A stretch of 39,003 nt of DNA, taken from NCBI GenBank assembly GCA_017998385.1, contig JAGODE010000010.1:1-39003 (forward strand), written 5' to 3'. A program made the position numbers and the translations under genes. A model generated the notes under the pieces. The model was given only the letters and a program-made list of their open reading frames with translations, ran no database searches and was not told where the DNA came from. Origin of the DNA: Chitinophagaceae bacterium (lineage in GTDB: Bacteria; Bacteroidota; Bacteroidia; Chitinophagales; Chitinophagaceae). Shown piece after piece: positions 25,291 to 34,872 of this stretch. The stretch's first letter is position 1; every line of letters starts with the position of its first letter.

Positions 25291-26103
25291 ATGACAAAAA
25301 CACTGTTTTCCGTTACTGCCATATTTTTGTGCCTGCTGATGCACGCCCAGCCTCCTGTCGGCAAAAGCAGTCTTTCAATCAATACCGGTCCGGCTTTTAC
25401 CCTAAACCCTTTCGGAAATACAGACGCCGGCAATTCGGAATCCGGATTTGCGCGTAGCGGTCCTCATATGGCTTTAACCTATACTACCAGCCTGCAGAAA
25501 AAATGGAGCCTTGTCACTACACTGCAGATCCAGCAGCACAGGTTAAATACAACCGCCCTGGAAAAAGAGTTTTCCGCCACTCCCATTGCTTCCGGTTTGT
25601 TTACCAGTACTGGTTCCAATATGCCCCTGCCGGGTAGCGCCTACAAAACCTATCACAACTGGAATTTTGAAAAGAAATCATGGCTGGCCGGTTTCTTTCT
25701 GGTAGGCGCTCAGTTGAATAGTGTTTCTACTAAGAAGTGGCAACCATACATACGCTTGCAGGCCGGCCTGGTGTACTTGAGATTACCGGCAATTAAAGGA
25801 GAAAGTGTAACAGATACGTCCTCTGCCTATCTCGATCAGAAAGGTTCTTCCGGCAATGGATGGGGATATAACAGTACCGCAGGCATGTATCATCGGCTTA
25901 ATCAAAAAATATTCCTCACAGCAGCAATCTCCTATATCGGAAGTGCGCGTGTAAATTTCAGCAACGTAAGATCCAGGCTTACAACAACCCAGAGACGCCC
26001 GGGCGATCTGAACTATTCTATTCAGCAATCAACTGCCACAGGATCGGCAAGCCAGAAAATCAGTTCGTTGAACATTTCTGTCGGCATCGGCCTAACCTGG
26101 TAA
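25291..26103 (+). CDS. Predicted outer-membrane beta-barrel protein
   Basis: 270 residues. A signal peptide (MTKTLFSVTAIFLCLLMHAQ) is followed by an all-beta, aromatic-rich protein in the style of small Bacteroidota barrels: alternating strands such as HMALTYTTSLQKKWSLVTTLQIQQ, SWLAGFFLVGAQLNSV and KWQPYIRLQAGLVYLRL. It ends with the strand SLNISVGIGLTW, an aromatic C terminus suited to outer-membrane assembly. No specific family recognised. A weak TATATTTA element lies 17 nt upstream. It is convergent with tamL, 30 bp apart. Confidence 0.75.
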   Translation: MTKTLFSVTAIFLCLLMHAQPPVGKSSLSINTGPAFTLNPFGNTDAGNSESGFARSGPHMALTYTTSLQKKWSLVTTLQIQQHRLNTTALEKEFSATPIASGLFTSTGSNMPLPGSAYKTYHNWNFEKKSWLAGFFLVGAQLNSVSTKKWQPYIRLQAGLVYLRLPAIKGESVTDTSSAYLDQKGSSGNGWGYNSTAGMYHRLNQKIFLTAAISYIGSARVNFSNVRSRLTTTQRRPGDLNYSIQQSTATGSASQKISSLNISVGIGLTW

Positions 26104-26133
26104 TTAACAATACAAATTCGCAGAGCTCCTTTC

Positions 26134-28422
26134 TCAAAATGGATACCCAATCCCGATGTTAAAAATCAGGTTCTCTTTACGCCAGGAAGATTTACCCAGG
26201 GCAATCTTTTCGAGTACCCATCTTTGCCCATCAGGTAATGAAGGCTTTCTCAGCGGAAATGCCAGATCAAATCGTAATACGAGAAAAGAAATATCAAACC
26301 GTAGACCCACGCCTGCGCCAACGGCCAGTTCTTTCAAAAACCGACTGCTGAACTGTGCCCCGGGCTTCGCAGGATCGTCATTATAGAGCCAGATATTCCC
26401 GGCATCCACAAAAACAGCTCCATGCACGATACTAAATAATTGCGCCCGCAACTCTGAGTTGAGCTCGAGTTTTATATCGCCTGACTGATCTGGTAAGAAA
26501 TTACTGGTTGCCGGCTGTGCATAAGAACCCGGACCCAGCGAGCGGCTCCTGAACGCCCGCACGCTATTATTACCTCCGGCAAAGAATTGTTTCACAAAAG
26601 GTAAGGCCAGACTGTTTCCATAAGGAACAGATGCGCCTATTATTAACCTGTTTGCAAGCACACTCTTTTTTCCCAACTGTCTGTAATACCTGAAGTCGGT
26701 TTCGAGGCGTATATACTGACTAAACTGAGCACCGAAAATACTTCCCGGTTTTCCGTCTTTTGCATTGGCTCCTGTCAGCAGGCCTGCAATATTGCCGGAT
26801 ATATCCGCATTACCATTAAAATATATTCCGGTTGTAAAAATATTATCCTGAATCTGGCTAAAGTTATAGTTATAAGTTGCCCCGAGAATAAACTGCTTTT
26901 CAACTGCTTTGGCCAGCGATGGATTCTTTACAATACTATCCTGGTATTGCCGGGAGATAAAGGCAGGCTGCACATAATTGATCGATACCGGACTCAGCTG
27001 ATGTTCATTGCGGATCGTATTCTTCCATACATAGGTAAATGCGGCCTTGAAAGAATTCATGCGGTATAATTTCTGTTTGACCAGAACCTCATACCCCAGT
27101 ACCATATTTGTTTTGGGAATAAACCCTCCTTTATTACTCACATCAAAAAATGGTATCAGAAACCGGGGAAATGATAAATTACCTTCGAGGCCATACCGGT
27201 AGGTATTATATCCTTTCAACTGGCCGCTATACTGCAATTCAAATCCACCAGTGGCATCTATAGCCAGTAATTCTCCGCCTCTGAATGCATTGCGCTTTCT
27301 CCACCCCATAGTTATGGATGAACCGGTCAGGTTATTTGACTTGGTGCTTGCATTGATTTCGGCCCGAAGTGCCTGACGCGAAAAAGGAGTGAGATAGTAA
27401 TAAGCATTCAATAAAGCACTATCAGCATCCGGCACCACTTCAAGACGGTTTTTTACAAACTTGAACAAACCAAGGTTTACCAGCCGGCTCAATGTTGTAT
27501 TATGATCTGTACGATTATACATATCACCCGGCGCAAACTGCATAGTATGTTTAAACAACCTTGGCTTATATTGCTTCTGCCTGTCCAGCACATAATACCC
27601 CCCTGTAAAAGTCATATCTTTTTTCGCCGTATCGGCTGGCGGCGAACTCAACCGGTAACCGGGAAAAATAAATACGTCTTTGATATAATAAGGCTGTCTC
27701 GCCTCTTTGGGGGTTTCGGGCTTTACTTTTACATACAGATCTACCTGATCACCACCAACCGTACTATCCACTTTTATAATCAGAAACTCGGGGTCAAAAA
27801 AATAAAAACCCCGCTGTTTCAGGCTGTCATCGATTCGCTCACGCTCAGCTTTGATTAATCCAAGGTCAAAGGGATCGCCACTGCGTAAATACGTTTCGGC
27901 GCTGTTTTCAAAAATGGTTTTCTCCAAAACAGACTGGCTGCTGTCAAAGTAAACGCCTCTTACATGATACCTGTTGCCGGCCAGCACCTCATAATGAGCG
28001 CTGGCTTTCTTCCCTTTTACCGTGGTATCCATTTTCACCTCTGTATGAAAATACCCTGCATTTTCCATGGTATTCTGCAAAACCTTCAGGTTCCTGTCAA
28101 AATTTACTCCTGATAATAATACGGGTGGTTCACCATATTTATACTTCATCCATCCGCGCAATGACGATTCTTTTTTAGGATTACCTGCTGCATTATAGGC
28201 CGAAAGACGCATGCGCATCCCCAGAAACTTGCGGTTGGGTTTGGGACGTATCAGGCTGTGCAGTTCTTCCTGAAGTTCTTTCTTTTCACGGGGCTTCAAT
28301 TTTGCACTGTCAACACGAAGCGTAGCTCCTGTATATAGCGCATCACCGGCTGGAACCTTCTTCAGATTGTTACAGGCTGTTGCCAGGATTATTACAACGA
28401 TATAGACAAAAAATCTTTTCAT
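26134..28422 (-). CDS. tamL: TamL: TamA/BamA-like outer-membrane assembly lipoprotein
   Basis: 762-residue Omp85-superfamily protein expected to insert or move substrates across the outer membrane together with TamB. It begins with a lipoprotein signal (MKRFFVYIVVIILATAC, Cys 17 as lipid anchor), the feature that separates Bacteroidota TamL from TamA. POTRA-like repeats occupy about 25-370 (GNRYHVRGVYFDSS, VDLYVKVKPE). The 16-strand-type barrel follows, with the Omp85 loop-6-like segment FFAGGNNSVRAFRSRSLGPGS and the C-terminal strand NLIFNIGIGYPF. The start at 28422 is set by the lipoprotein signal; the upstream in-frame extension overlaps tamB. It lies 40 bp after tamB. Confidence 0.92.
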   Translation of the reverse strand: MKRFFVYIVVIILATACNNLKKVPAGDALYTGATLRVDSAKLKPREKKELQEELHSLIRPKPNRKFLGMRMRLSAYNAAGNPKKESSLRGWMKYKYGEPPVLLSGVNFDRNLKVLQNTMENAGYFHTEVKMDTTVKGKKASAHYEVLAGNRYHVRGVYFDSSQSVLEKTIFENSAETYLRSGDPFDLGLIKAERERIDDSLKQRGFYFFDPEFLIIKVDSTVGGDQVDLYVKVKPETPKEARQPYYIKDVFIFPGYRLSSPPADTAKKDMTFTGGYYVLDRQKQYKPRLFKHTMQFAPGDMYNRTDHNTTLSRLVNLGLFKFVKNRLEVVPDADSALLNAYYYLTPFSRQALRAEINASTKSNNLTGSSITMGWRKRNAFRGGELLAIDATGGFELQYSGQLKGYNTYRYGLEGNLSFPRFLIPFFDVSNKGGFIPKTNMVLGYEVLVKQKLYRMNSFKAAFTYVWKNTIRNEHQLSPVSINYVQPAFISRQYQDSIVKNPSLAKAVEKQFILGATYNYNFSQIQDNIFTTGIYFNGNADISGNIAGLLTGANAKDGKPGSIFGAQFSQYIRLETDFRYYRQLGKKSVLANRLIIGASVPYGNSLALPFVKQFFAGGNNSVRAFRSRSLGPGSYAQPATSNFLPDQSGDIKLELNSELRAQLFSIVHGAVFVDAGNIWLYNDDPAKPGAQFSSRFLKELAVGAGVGLRFDISFLVLRFDLAFPLRKPSLPDGQRWVLEKIALGKSSWRKENLIFNIGIGYPF

Positions 28423-28462
28423 TTCTGGTATGAAGTCTTTTATAATTGAGGCATTTCTCAGC

Positions 28463-31400
28463 TTATTGTTGGGGCTGAGGTGGTGTGCCTTCCTGCCGGG
28501 CTCTTCGCTCATTACGAAGCCGCTGCTGTTTTTTACGGCTTTGGAATATCTGTTCAAACTTGTTGTAATCAAGCGTAATAATAAAGCTCATGCCCGTTTC
28601 TACCACATACCCGTCTATCACTCCCTGATAATCGTTCTTCCGGTAAGCTCTTAACTTATAACGGCCATCCGAACTCAATGCATAATCGATGGCAACATTC
28701 CCTGCAATATTATTGGATTGCTGATTGGAGTTCTGCGGTCCTTCCAGTGCAAAATTGCTGCCTACCGTCACTGTGAGCCGGTCATTCAACAGGCGTTTTG
28801 ACAATCCTACATTCAAATCTGTCTTATCCTGGCGCTCCCCGGTTGTGTAATCATCAGAAGATTCAATGCCCAGGTTAATATCTACTCCCTGAATCAACCC
28901 TTCTGCCAGGCGATTCAACTGTTCTGTAAGCAGTTTACTCACACTCTGACGAAGGAGTGTGGATGCCGAATTCTGCGACGCAAGGCTCGAAAAGGGATTT
29001 TCTGCAACAAACCGGTTTAATAATAAAAGCGAGAAAACCTGCTTATTCATGTCTCCGGCCGACTGCCTGAGCTGCTCCAGTTTTGTCCGCACATTAGTAA
29101 GGATATCGTTTGATACGCCGTAGCTCTTGTTTTCTGGCAACAGGATATCGAACGAAATCTGTGGTTTCATCAACTCACCGGTCATTTTCAGCATGACTTC
29201 AAACGGAAGCCGTTGCAAATAGGTATTTCTTTCCTGAGCGCTGATGTTCTCATCCAGTTGCCCCTTAACCAGATCAAGGGGTGCTGTATTAGATACATAT
29301 TTGGCTGTTATATTTACATTGGCACTGGTAGGTTCTCCCTCCCATACAATTTTGCTTCCCCTTTGTATGTCAAACTTCTTACGTATCATATTAAAGGATA
29401 GCTCGTATGCTCCCTGATCCAGCTCATAGGTACCTACCATCGTAATCTTACCGCTGGGATCAATGCCGGTGGTTAGCTGTGCTTCGCCTTTAACATTAAG
29501 AAAATCCCCGTTGCCCGCATCTATGATAAGTGTAAAGTCAGCGCCCTTATTTATTTCTACATTTAATGATACATCCATACCCAGTATACCCGAGGTATTC
29601 AGCGAGTCATATGCCAGCATAAAGAGTGAATCCTCCACGGGTGCATCCATATCCACAAATTCTATCACCCCGTTACGATCAACGATGCCGGGATCGCTTT
29701 GTGGTAAAACCACGGTCATCTTTGTTTTATCATTGATCGTAAGCCGTCCATCCACTACAGGTGATTGTTCAGTCCCTTTTATTTTCAGATTGGTATTAAA
29801 GTAAAGCTGACCCCAGAAAAGATCGTTATCAGCTTTTGTACTGTTCAATGCCCTGAAGTTAGTAGCGCGTACATCCAGATCAAACTTATAGTTAACATAG
29901 TTGCGGGTTGCCAGCGTGCCATTAAGCGTCAGACTATTTCCTGCAGAATCTTTTACTTCAAACCTGTCAAGCTTGAGGCCATCGCGCGTAAACCGCAATT
30001 GTTCATTATCAATCCGGAAATAACTATTGAGCATAGCTACATTCAGGCCGGCCTGATGAAATTTCAGATCACCGGTAATGGAGGGCGAATTTATACTCCC
30101 TGTTATCCGGAAGGGCCCGGCTACATAACCGGTAGTGTTCCGGATACTACCTCCCGAAAAAGCTTCTGCCGTTTTCAGAGGCAGTTTATCTAAATCCACA
30201 TTCAGATCAACTGCTGCAGAAGCCGCATTATAGGAGCCTTTGACAGAGGCTTCGTTTCCTCTGCCAGACAGCGTTACATCTGCATAGTACAGGTCACTGC
30301 CACCACTATTACTTACCCGGGCAGTCACATTACCTATTGTATCTCTGTGATAACTCAGATCCTTAATCTGCACATCACCAGTAAACGCAGGCTTTGTTTG
30401 GAGATCGCGCAGATCAAGCTCGCCGGTAAGGCGGCCATCTACCAGTGAGCTGTCTGCCATCACCATACTGGTAAAAGTAGACAGTCTGAAATCAGAAAAT
30501 TTTACGTGCAGGGGTGCGTTGGCTGCCTTTGACAGGCTTTGTAAACTCAATTGTTCTGAGCCCTGACTCAAAGTGAAGTCCTGCGCCTGCAGCCCTCCGT
30601 CAGCAGTGAGAATAATATTATTCGCCGTACTTACATCCCATTTTTCATAATTCAGCAACAACCCCTGCGGTTTAAGAGCGAACACAAGACTTCCATCCTT
30701 TTGTTGCTCCAGCTGAGCCTTCAGGGCATACCTGTCTTTGGCGGCTCTGTCTTTTACCAGCAGGTCAAGATCAATTTTATTGTTTGCCAGGGATGCCTGC
30801 AGGATGGAGCTATCCATCAGCAGACTGGTGCCGCTGGCCAGTTGCCTGGCCGCCATATTCAGTTTTAGCACACTGTCAGCTGTATTGGCTGTTAGCAGTA
30901 AGCCGGTTACACGGTTACCATCCATAATCAGCTCATTGGCTGCGAGCTCGGCCTGTATTCCGGATTTGCTTGAAAAATGTGACTCCAGTTTCAGGCCATC
31001 AAGTTTATCAAGACCCGGCACCAGCGCCCGCAGTAAAGGGCGATCCGTTGCAACAGCATTTAATGTAAAATCGTACTCGCTGCTGTCTTTCGTTATTTCT
31101 CCCAGATCATAATAAGGATCTATCGCCTGCATGAATACATTGGGCAACGTGCTGAGCCTGTACTTACCCTCAAGTCTCAAATCAGCAATATCACTTTTCA
31201 GATGCAGGTACTGGCCACCGCCAGTCACATCACCAGCTTTTAACTGTACCGTATCTAATGCCACCCGATCCTGTTTATTGACAAGGAGAGCCTCTGTCAC
31301 CAGCAATTGCCCCATCAGGCTATCCGGATCTATGCGATCGAAGTCGGCAGATATTTTTCCCCGGAAAACAAAGGGATCTGCCGATAAATGTAACGCCTGC

Positions 31401-33562
31401 AATTTGATGCTGTCAACGGCAATATTTGCACGCAGGGACGGCTGTAAACCAGCCATATCAAACTCAAACCTGCTATTGAAGTCAATATTCGAATCGGCTA
31501 TGGCTGCCGTGGCAGTAGCAACCTGGCGATCCAGTGAGCCTGTAAGGGCCAGCTGCCGGTAAGTATACCCATTAAATGTCACTGCATCAACAATTCCATC
31601 CATGCTGGCGCGGGCATATTCCGGATCATACCCCGTCCCTTTTATCTTTAGCTCTGCAGTAAGCCCGCCCATCATGGTTGTATCTTTCAATATTTTTCCC
31701 AATTGCAGGGAGCGCGTTTTTACCTGCATATCGTAGGCAGCAGCGCGTGAATCGGTAAGCGAAGAAGCGGTTCCGGAAACCGAAAGATCTCCGGCGCTGG
31801 TTTGCAGATCAAGAGCGGTAACAACCTCTTTCATACTCCCGTTAATCTTTCCATGCAATCGCATATGGGCTGGCAATGCTACAGAAGCGGGTACACTGTT
31901 TGCCGGCAAAATCCTGTACAAATCTGTACCCGTTGTGGCCATTTCGTTAATAGTAAGATCTGCCGTGAGTTTGTCCGAATCGGGTAATCCCTTCAGGGTG
32001 CCCGATAGCTTTGCAGATGTTTGTGAAAGACCCCTTACTTCCAGTTTATTGACAGTTAAATTGTCTAACCTGCCATTAATACTGCCATCCATAAACCAGG
32101 TATCGTTTGCATTGGCAAAGGCGGGTTGTTCTTTAAGAGAGGGAACAAAATACAACACATCGGCTACCCGCACGCTGCTCTTTTCTATTTGAAGGTTCAT
32201 GGTCAGCGCAGCCGGATTATCAGTCAGCGCTGCCAGAGAGGGATAGGATAATTCAACGCGGCGCTGCAATTCGGTACCACTACCTGTTTTAAGATACAGG
32301 TCCGTGATGGCGGCCTTTCTGTCCGAATATAAAAACCGGCCCTGCAGGGCGGCCAGTGAAAATCCGGAATGGTCTTTAAGAACTGCTCTTTCGATACGCC
32401 CGCCCAAGCTATCTGCATCCATAATAAAATCGGCAAGCTGCAGTTTGTCGATACTTGTATTGATGTGTGCATAATCAAATGCCTGCTGCTGGCGGGCTTC
32501 ATTATCATCATCGTATTGAAGGGTCACATTTGTCAGTTCAGCTCCTCTCAGTAAAAGCCTCATTGCTGTACTGGCCAATGTATCCTTGCCGGCCTGTACA
32601 GCAGTAGCAGTGGTTTGTGGAGTAGGCTGTTTACCCATTCTTACAGCAGCCCTGGTATTGGCAAGCTGCAGGCTACCCAAATCATACAAACCTTTATCCG
32701 GTACCAGCAAACCCGGTTTCCAGTCAAGCCGCCCTGCTTCAAGCCGGGTATATAATGCTCCCACACTATCACGATAGTCAATTACAGCATTTTCCAGCAG
32801 AAATCGCCCCAGGTCAAGTGTGAGGGCAGATGTACTGTCTTCGTCGTTTTCGGTTTCAGCAGGCAGATTGTTTTCCGCGACCGACAGCGGAGAAACCTGT
32901 ATCACTGTTGCCGTCAATCCACTGATGCTGGTTTTATCAAGCCCGAATATTAAATGATCAAGGTCCAGTTTTCTGGCACGGGTCGACAGATGATCCAGCT
33001 GAGCTGTAATATCATTGCCGGTTACCACATCTTTATATACCAGCCGAACGTTATCAAGTTGTACGGATCCGATATTGAATGAAGTAGCACTGGCTGGCTC
33101 ATCCGGCTTGCTAACCGTAGTGGTATCGGTACTGCCAAAAGCATCGACAATAAACTGAAAATTGAATGCTGTATCCGGAAGCTGACGCCTGAGCTTAACG
33201 GTAGCATCGCTCAGCTGAATGCTTTTAATATCTATTTCCCCGTCAAAAAGAATAGCGCCCAGGCTCATTCTTACGCGAAGATTACCGGCGGCCAGCAGGG
33301 TATCACGTTGCCTGTCTTCGATATATACATCGTCCAGCGCTATACGACCACCCAGCGTTACAAAGAGGCGGCCGATACTTACACGGGTGTCTAGTTTGTT
33401 TTCGAGATAACGCGTGGCTTTTTTTGTTACAAACTGCTGTACCGGAGGGGTAAGCAGGAGAAGGAATAAGACAATTATGAGTAAAAAAATCCACAGCAGG
33501 GTTTTTAATAAAATCCTGCCGGCCTTTTTCCATCCGTTCTTTTTGGTGGGTTGCTGCTCCAT
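28463..33562 (-). CDS. tamB: TamB-like translocation and assembly module / lipid-transfer protein
   Basis: 1699-residue AsmA/TamB-type protein anchored in the inner membrane and spanning the periplasm, thought to work with TamL and possibly to carry phospholipid to the outer membrane. The TM helix is at about residues 17-42 (ILLKTLLWIFLLIIVLFLLLL). The AsmA-like start LDTRVSIGRLFVTLGGRIALDDVYIEDRQRDTLLAAGNLRVR follows. A very long beta-taco of short strand repeats then leads to the C-terminal TamB domain (DUF490) at about 1350-1690 (TDLNVGLSKRLLNDRLTVTVGSNF). It is the first gene of the tamB-tamL operon and diverges from the FabH-like gene. Confidence 0.93.
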   Translation of the reverse strand: MEQQPTKKNGWKKAGRILLKTLLWIFLLIIVLFLLLLTPPVQQFVTKKATRYLENKLDTRVSIGRLFVTLGGRIALDDVYIEDRQRDTLLAAGNLRVRMSLGAILFDGEIDIKSIQLSDATVKLRRQLPDTAFNFQFIVDAFGSTDTTTVSKPDEPASATSFNIGSVQLDNVRLVYKDVVTGNDITAQLDHLSTRARKLDLDHLIFGLDKTSISGLTATVIQVSPLSVAENNLPAETENDEDSTSALTLDLGRFLLENAVIDYRDSVGALYTRLEAGRLDWKPGLLVPDKGLYDLGSLQLANTRAAVRMGKQPTPQTTATAVQAGKDTLASTAMRLLLRGAELTNVTLQYDDDNEARQQQAFDYAHINTSIDKLQLADFIMDADSLGGRIERAVLKDHSGFSLAALQGRFLYSDRKAAITDLYLKTGSGTELQRRVELSYPSLAALTDNPAALTMNLQIEKSSVRVADVLYFVPSLKEQPAFANANDTWFMDGSINGRLDNLTVNKLEVRGLSQTSAKLSGTLKGLPDSDKLTADLTINEMATTGTDLYRILPANSVPASVALPAHMRLHGKINGSMKEVVTALDLQTSAGDLSVSGTASSLTDSRAAAYDMQVKTRSLQLGKILKDTTMMGGLTAELKIKGTGYDPEYARASMDGIVDAVTFNGYTYRQLALTGSLDRQVATATAAIADSNIDFNSRFEFDMAGLQPSLRANIAVDSIKLQALHLSADPFVFRGKISADFDRIDPDSLMGQLLVTEALLVNKQDRVALDTVQLKAGDVTGGGQYLHLKSDIADLRLEGKYRLSTLPNVFMQAIDPYYDLGEITKDSSEYDFTLNAVATDRPLLRALVPGLDKLDGLKLESHFSSKSGIQAELAANELIMDGNRVTGLLLTANTADSVLKLNMAARQLASGTSLLMDSSILQASLANNKIDLDLLVKDRAAKDRYALKAQLEQQKDGSLVFALKPQGLLLNYEKWDVSTANNIILTADGGLQAQDFTLSQGSEQLSLQSLSKAANAPLHVKFSDFRLSTFTSMVMADSSLVDGRLTGELDLRDLQTKPAFTGDVQIKDLSYHRDTIGNVTARVSNSGGSDLYYADVTLSGRGNEASVKGSYNAASAAVDLNVDLDKLPLKTAEAFSGGSIRNTTGYVAGPFRITGSINSPSITGDLKFHQAGLNVAMLNSYFRIDNEQLRFTRDGLKLDRFEVKDSAGNSLTLNGTLATRNYVNYKFDLDVRATNFRALNSTKADNDLFWGQLYFNTNLKIKGTEQSPVVDGRLTINDKTKMTVVLPQSDPGIVDRNGVIEFVDMDAPVEDSLFMLAYDSLNTSGILGMDVSLNVEINKGADFTLIIDAGNGDFLNVKGEAQLTTGIDPSGKITMVGTYELDQGAYELSFNMIRKKFDIQRGSKIVWEGEPTSANVNITAKYVSNTAPLDLVKGQLDENISAQERNTYLQRLPFEVMLKMTGELMKPQISFDILLPENKSYGVSNDILTNVRTKLEQLRQSAGDMNKQVFSLLLLNRFVAENPFSSLASQNSASTLLRQSVSKLLTEQLNRLAEGLIQGVDINLGIESSDDYTTGERQDKTDLNVGLSKRLLNDRLTVTVGSNFALEGPQNSNQQSNNIAGNVAIDYALSSDGRYKLRAYRKNDYQGVIDGYVVETGMSFIITLDYNKFEQIFQSRKKQQRLRNERRARQEGTPPQPQQ

Positions 33563-33778
33563 TCATGCCTGGCCTGATGGCCTGCTTTAGTTTTTTGCCT
33601 GCATTACAGCGTCTTTGTCTCCTGACGACCTGGTAAGGATCGTTTTCCTGTCTGCCTGCTGCTATGCTATTACAACATTAGAAAATATCATGCTATAAAT
33701 CAGGCAGGTCAATAGTTGGATTTGAAACAGTTTCATTTTCGTCCTATTTGGTATCTTGCCTGATAAATAATGCTTGCT
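33563..33778. promoter_or_regulatory. Divergent promoter region of tamB and fabH, with 13-bp palindrome
   Basis: Contains TATCTTGC at 33752-33759, a near -7 element for the ketoacyl synthase gene. The perfect palindrome TGAAACAGTTTCA sits 16 bp upstream (33723-33735), where the -33 contact should be. No convincing promoter is visible for tamB. Confidence 0.5.
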
Positions 33779-34828
33779 ATGCTGCGTACAAAGATCGCTG
33801 GAATTGGCATGTATGTGCCTGAAAATATTGTCACAAATGAAGATCTTACTTCAGTTATGGACACCAGCGATGCCTGGATACAGGAGCGGACCGGCATACG
33901 TCAGCGCCGCTTTGCCAAACGTTTTGAAGATACCACTGCTACCATGGGGGCCGAAGCGGCCAAAAAAGCTATGGAAAGAGCTGGTATTACCGCTGCGGAT
34001 GTAGATTTTATCATTTTTGCCACCCTAAGCCCCGATTACTACTTCCCGGGCTGCGGTGTACTGGTACAGCGTTTATTAGGTGTGGGTGAAATAGGCGCCC
34101 TCGATATCCGCAATCAATGCAGCGGTTTTTTATATGGGATCAGCATAGCCGACCAGTTCATCAAAACCGGGATGTATAAAAACATTCTGCTGATCGGCTC
34201 CGAAACACACTCTTATGCACTTGATTTCAGCACCCGCGGCCGCAATATATCAGTCATATTTGGAGATGGGGCAGGTGCAGTAGTATTACAGCCTGCTACA
34301 AAAGAAGGGCAGGGCATTCTAAGCACTCATTTGCATAGTGATGGAAATGATGCTGAACTGCTCAGTATGCCCAATCCGGGTTTTCATGCGGGGCGTTTCT
34401 GGGCCGATAAAAAACCGGTCGTACCCGACCAGCCATGGGGCGGCATGTTCATTACACAGGAACTGCTGGATAAAGAAGATTTTTTTCCTAATATGGACGG
34501 ACCGGCGGTATTTAAAAAAGCAGTCGTAAAATTTCCTGAAGTGGTGAGAGAAGCGCTTGCTGCCAACCAGCTTCAACCTGCTGATCTGCGTCTCCTGATT
34601 CCACACCAGGCCAATCTGCGGATTGCCCAGTTTGTGCAGCAGCAACTCCGGCTTTCCGATGATCAGGTCTACAATAATATCCAGGAATATGGAAACACCA
34701 CAGCAGCCAGCGTACCCATTGCGCTATGTGAGGCCTGGGAAAAAGGACTGGTTAAAGAAGGAGACCTCATTTGCCTGGCCGCTTTTGGTAGTGGCTTTAC
34801 CTGGGGCAGCGCCCTGCTGCGTTGGTAA
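33779..34828 (+). CDS. fabH: Beta-ketoacyl-ACP synthase III-like (FabH family)
   Basis: Thiolase-fold condensing enzyme, 349 residues, that joins acyl-CoA and malonyl-ACP to start fatty acid synthesis. Catalytic Cys is in DIRNQCSGFLYG (about 118), His in LIPHQANLRIAQF and Asn in EYGNTTAASVPIAL. All three triad residues are present. There is a long insertion before the active-site His (HAGRFWADKKPVVPDQPWG...), seen in some Bacteroidota FabH paralogues, so it may serve a special primer or product such as a branched or non-canonical starter. An ATG at 33770 is in frame and equally possible; 33779 starts the conserved MLRTKIAGIG. Confidence 0.9.
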   Translation: MLRTKIAGIGMYVPENIVTNEDLTSVMDTSDAWIQERTGIRQRRFAKRFEDTTATMGAEAAKKAMERAGITAADVDFIIFATLSPDYYFPGCGVLVQRLLGVGEIGALDIRNQCSGFLYGISIADQFIKTGMYKNILLIGSETHSYALDFSTRGRNISVIFGDGAGAVVLQPATKEGQGILSTHLHSDGNDAELLSMPNPGFHAGRFWADKKPVVPDQPWGGMFITQELLDKEDFFPNMDGPAVFKKAVVKFPEVVREALAANQLQPADLRLLIPHQANLRIAQFVQQQLRLSDDQVYNNIQEYGNTTAASVPIALCEAWEKGLVKEGDLICLAAFGSGFTWGSALLRW

Positions 34829-34836
34829 TTACATAC

Positions 34837-34867
34837 TTTGAGCAGGTATCTCCAACGCCTATCTTTG
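34837..34867 (+). promoter_or_regulatory. Perfect consensus promoter of the lipid kinase gene
   Basis: TTTG (34837-34840), 19-nt spacer, TATCTTTG (34860-34867). Only 5 nt separate the element from the ATG at 34873, so the transcript is probably leaderless. Confidence 0.75.
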
Positions 34868-34872
34868 TGCGA

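Noticed and set aside
28423..28572. 50-residue N-terminal extension of tamL
   Set aside because: It overlaps the end of tamB and would bury the lipoprotein signal that starts at 28422.
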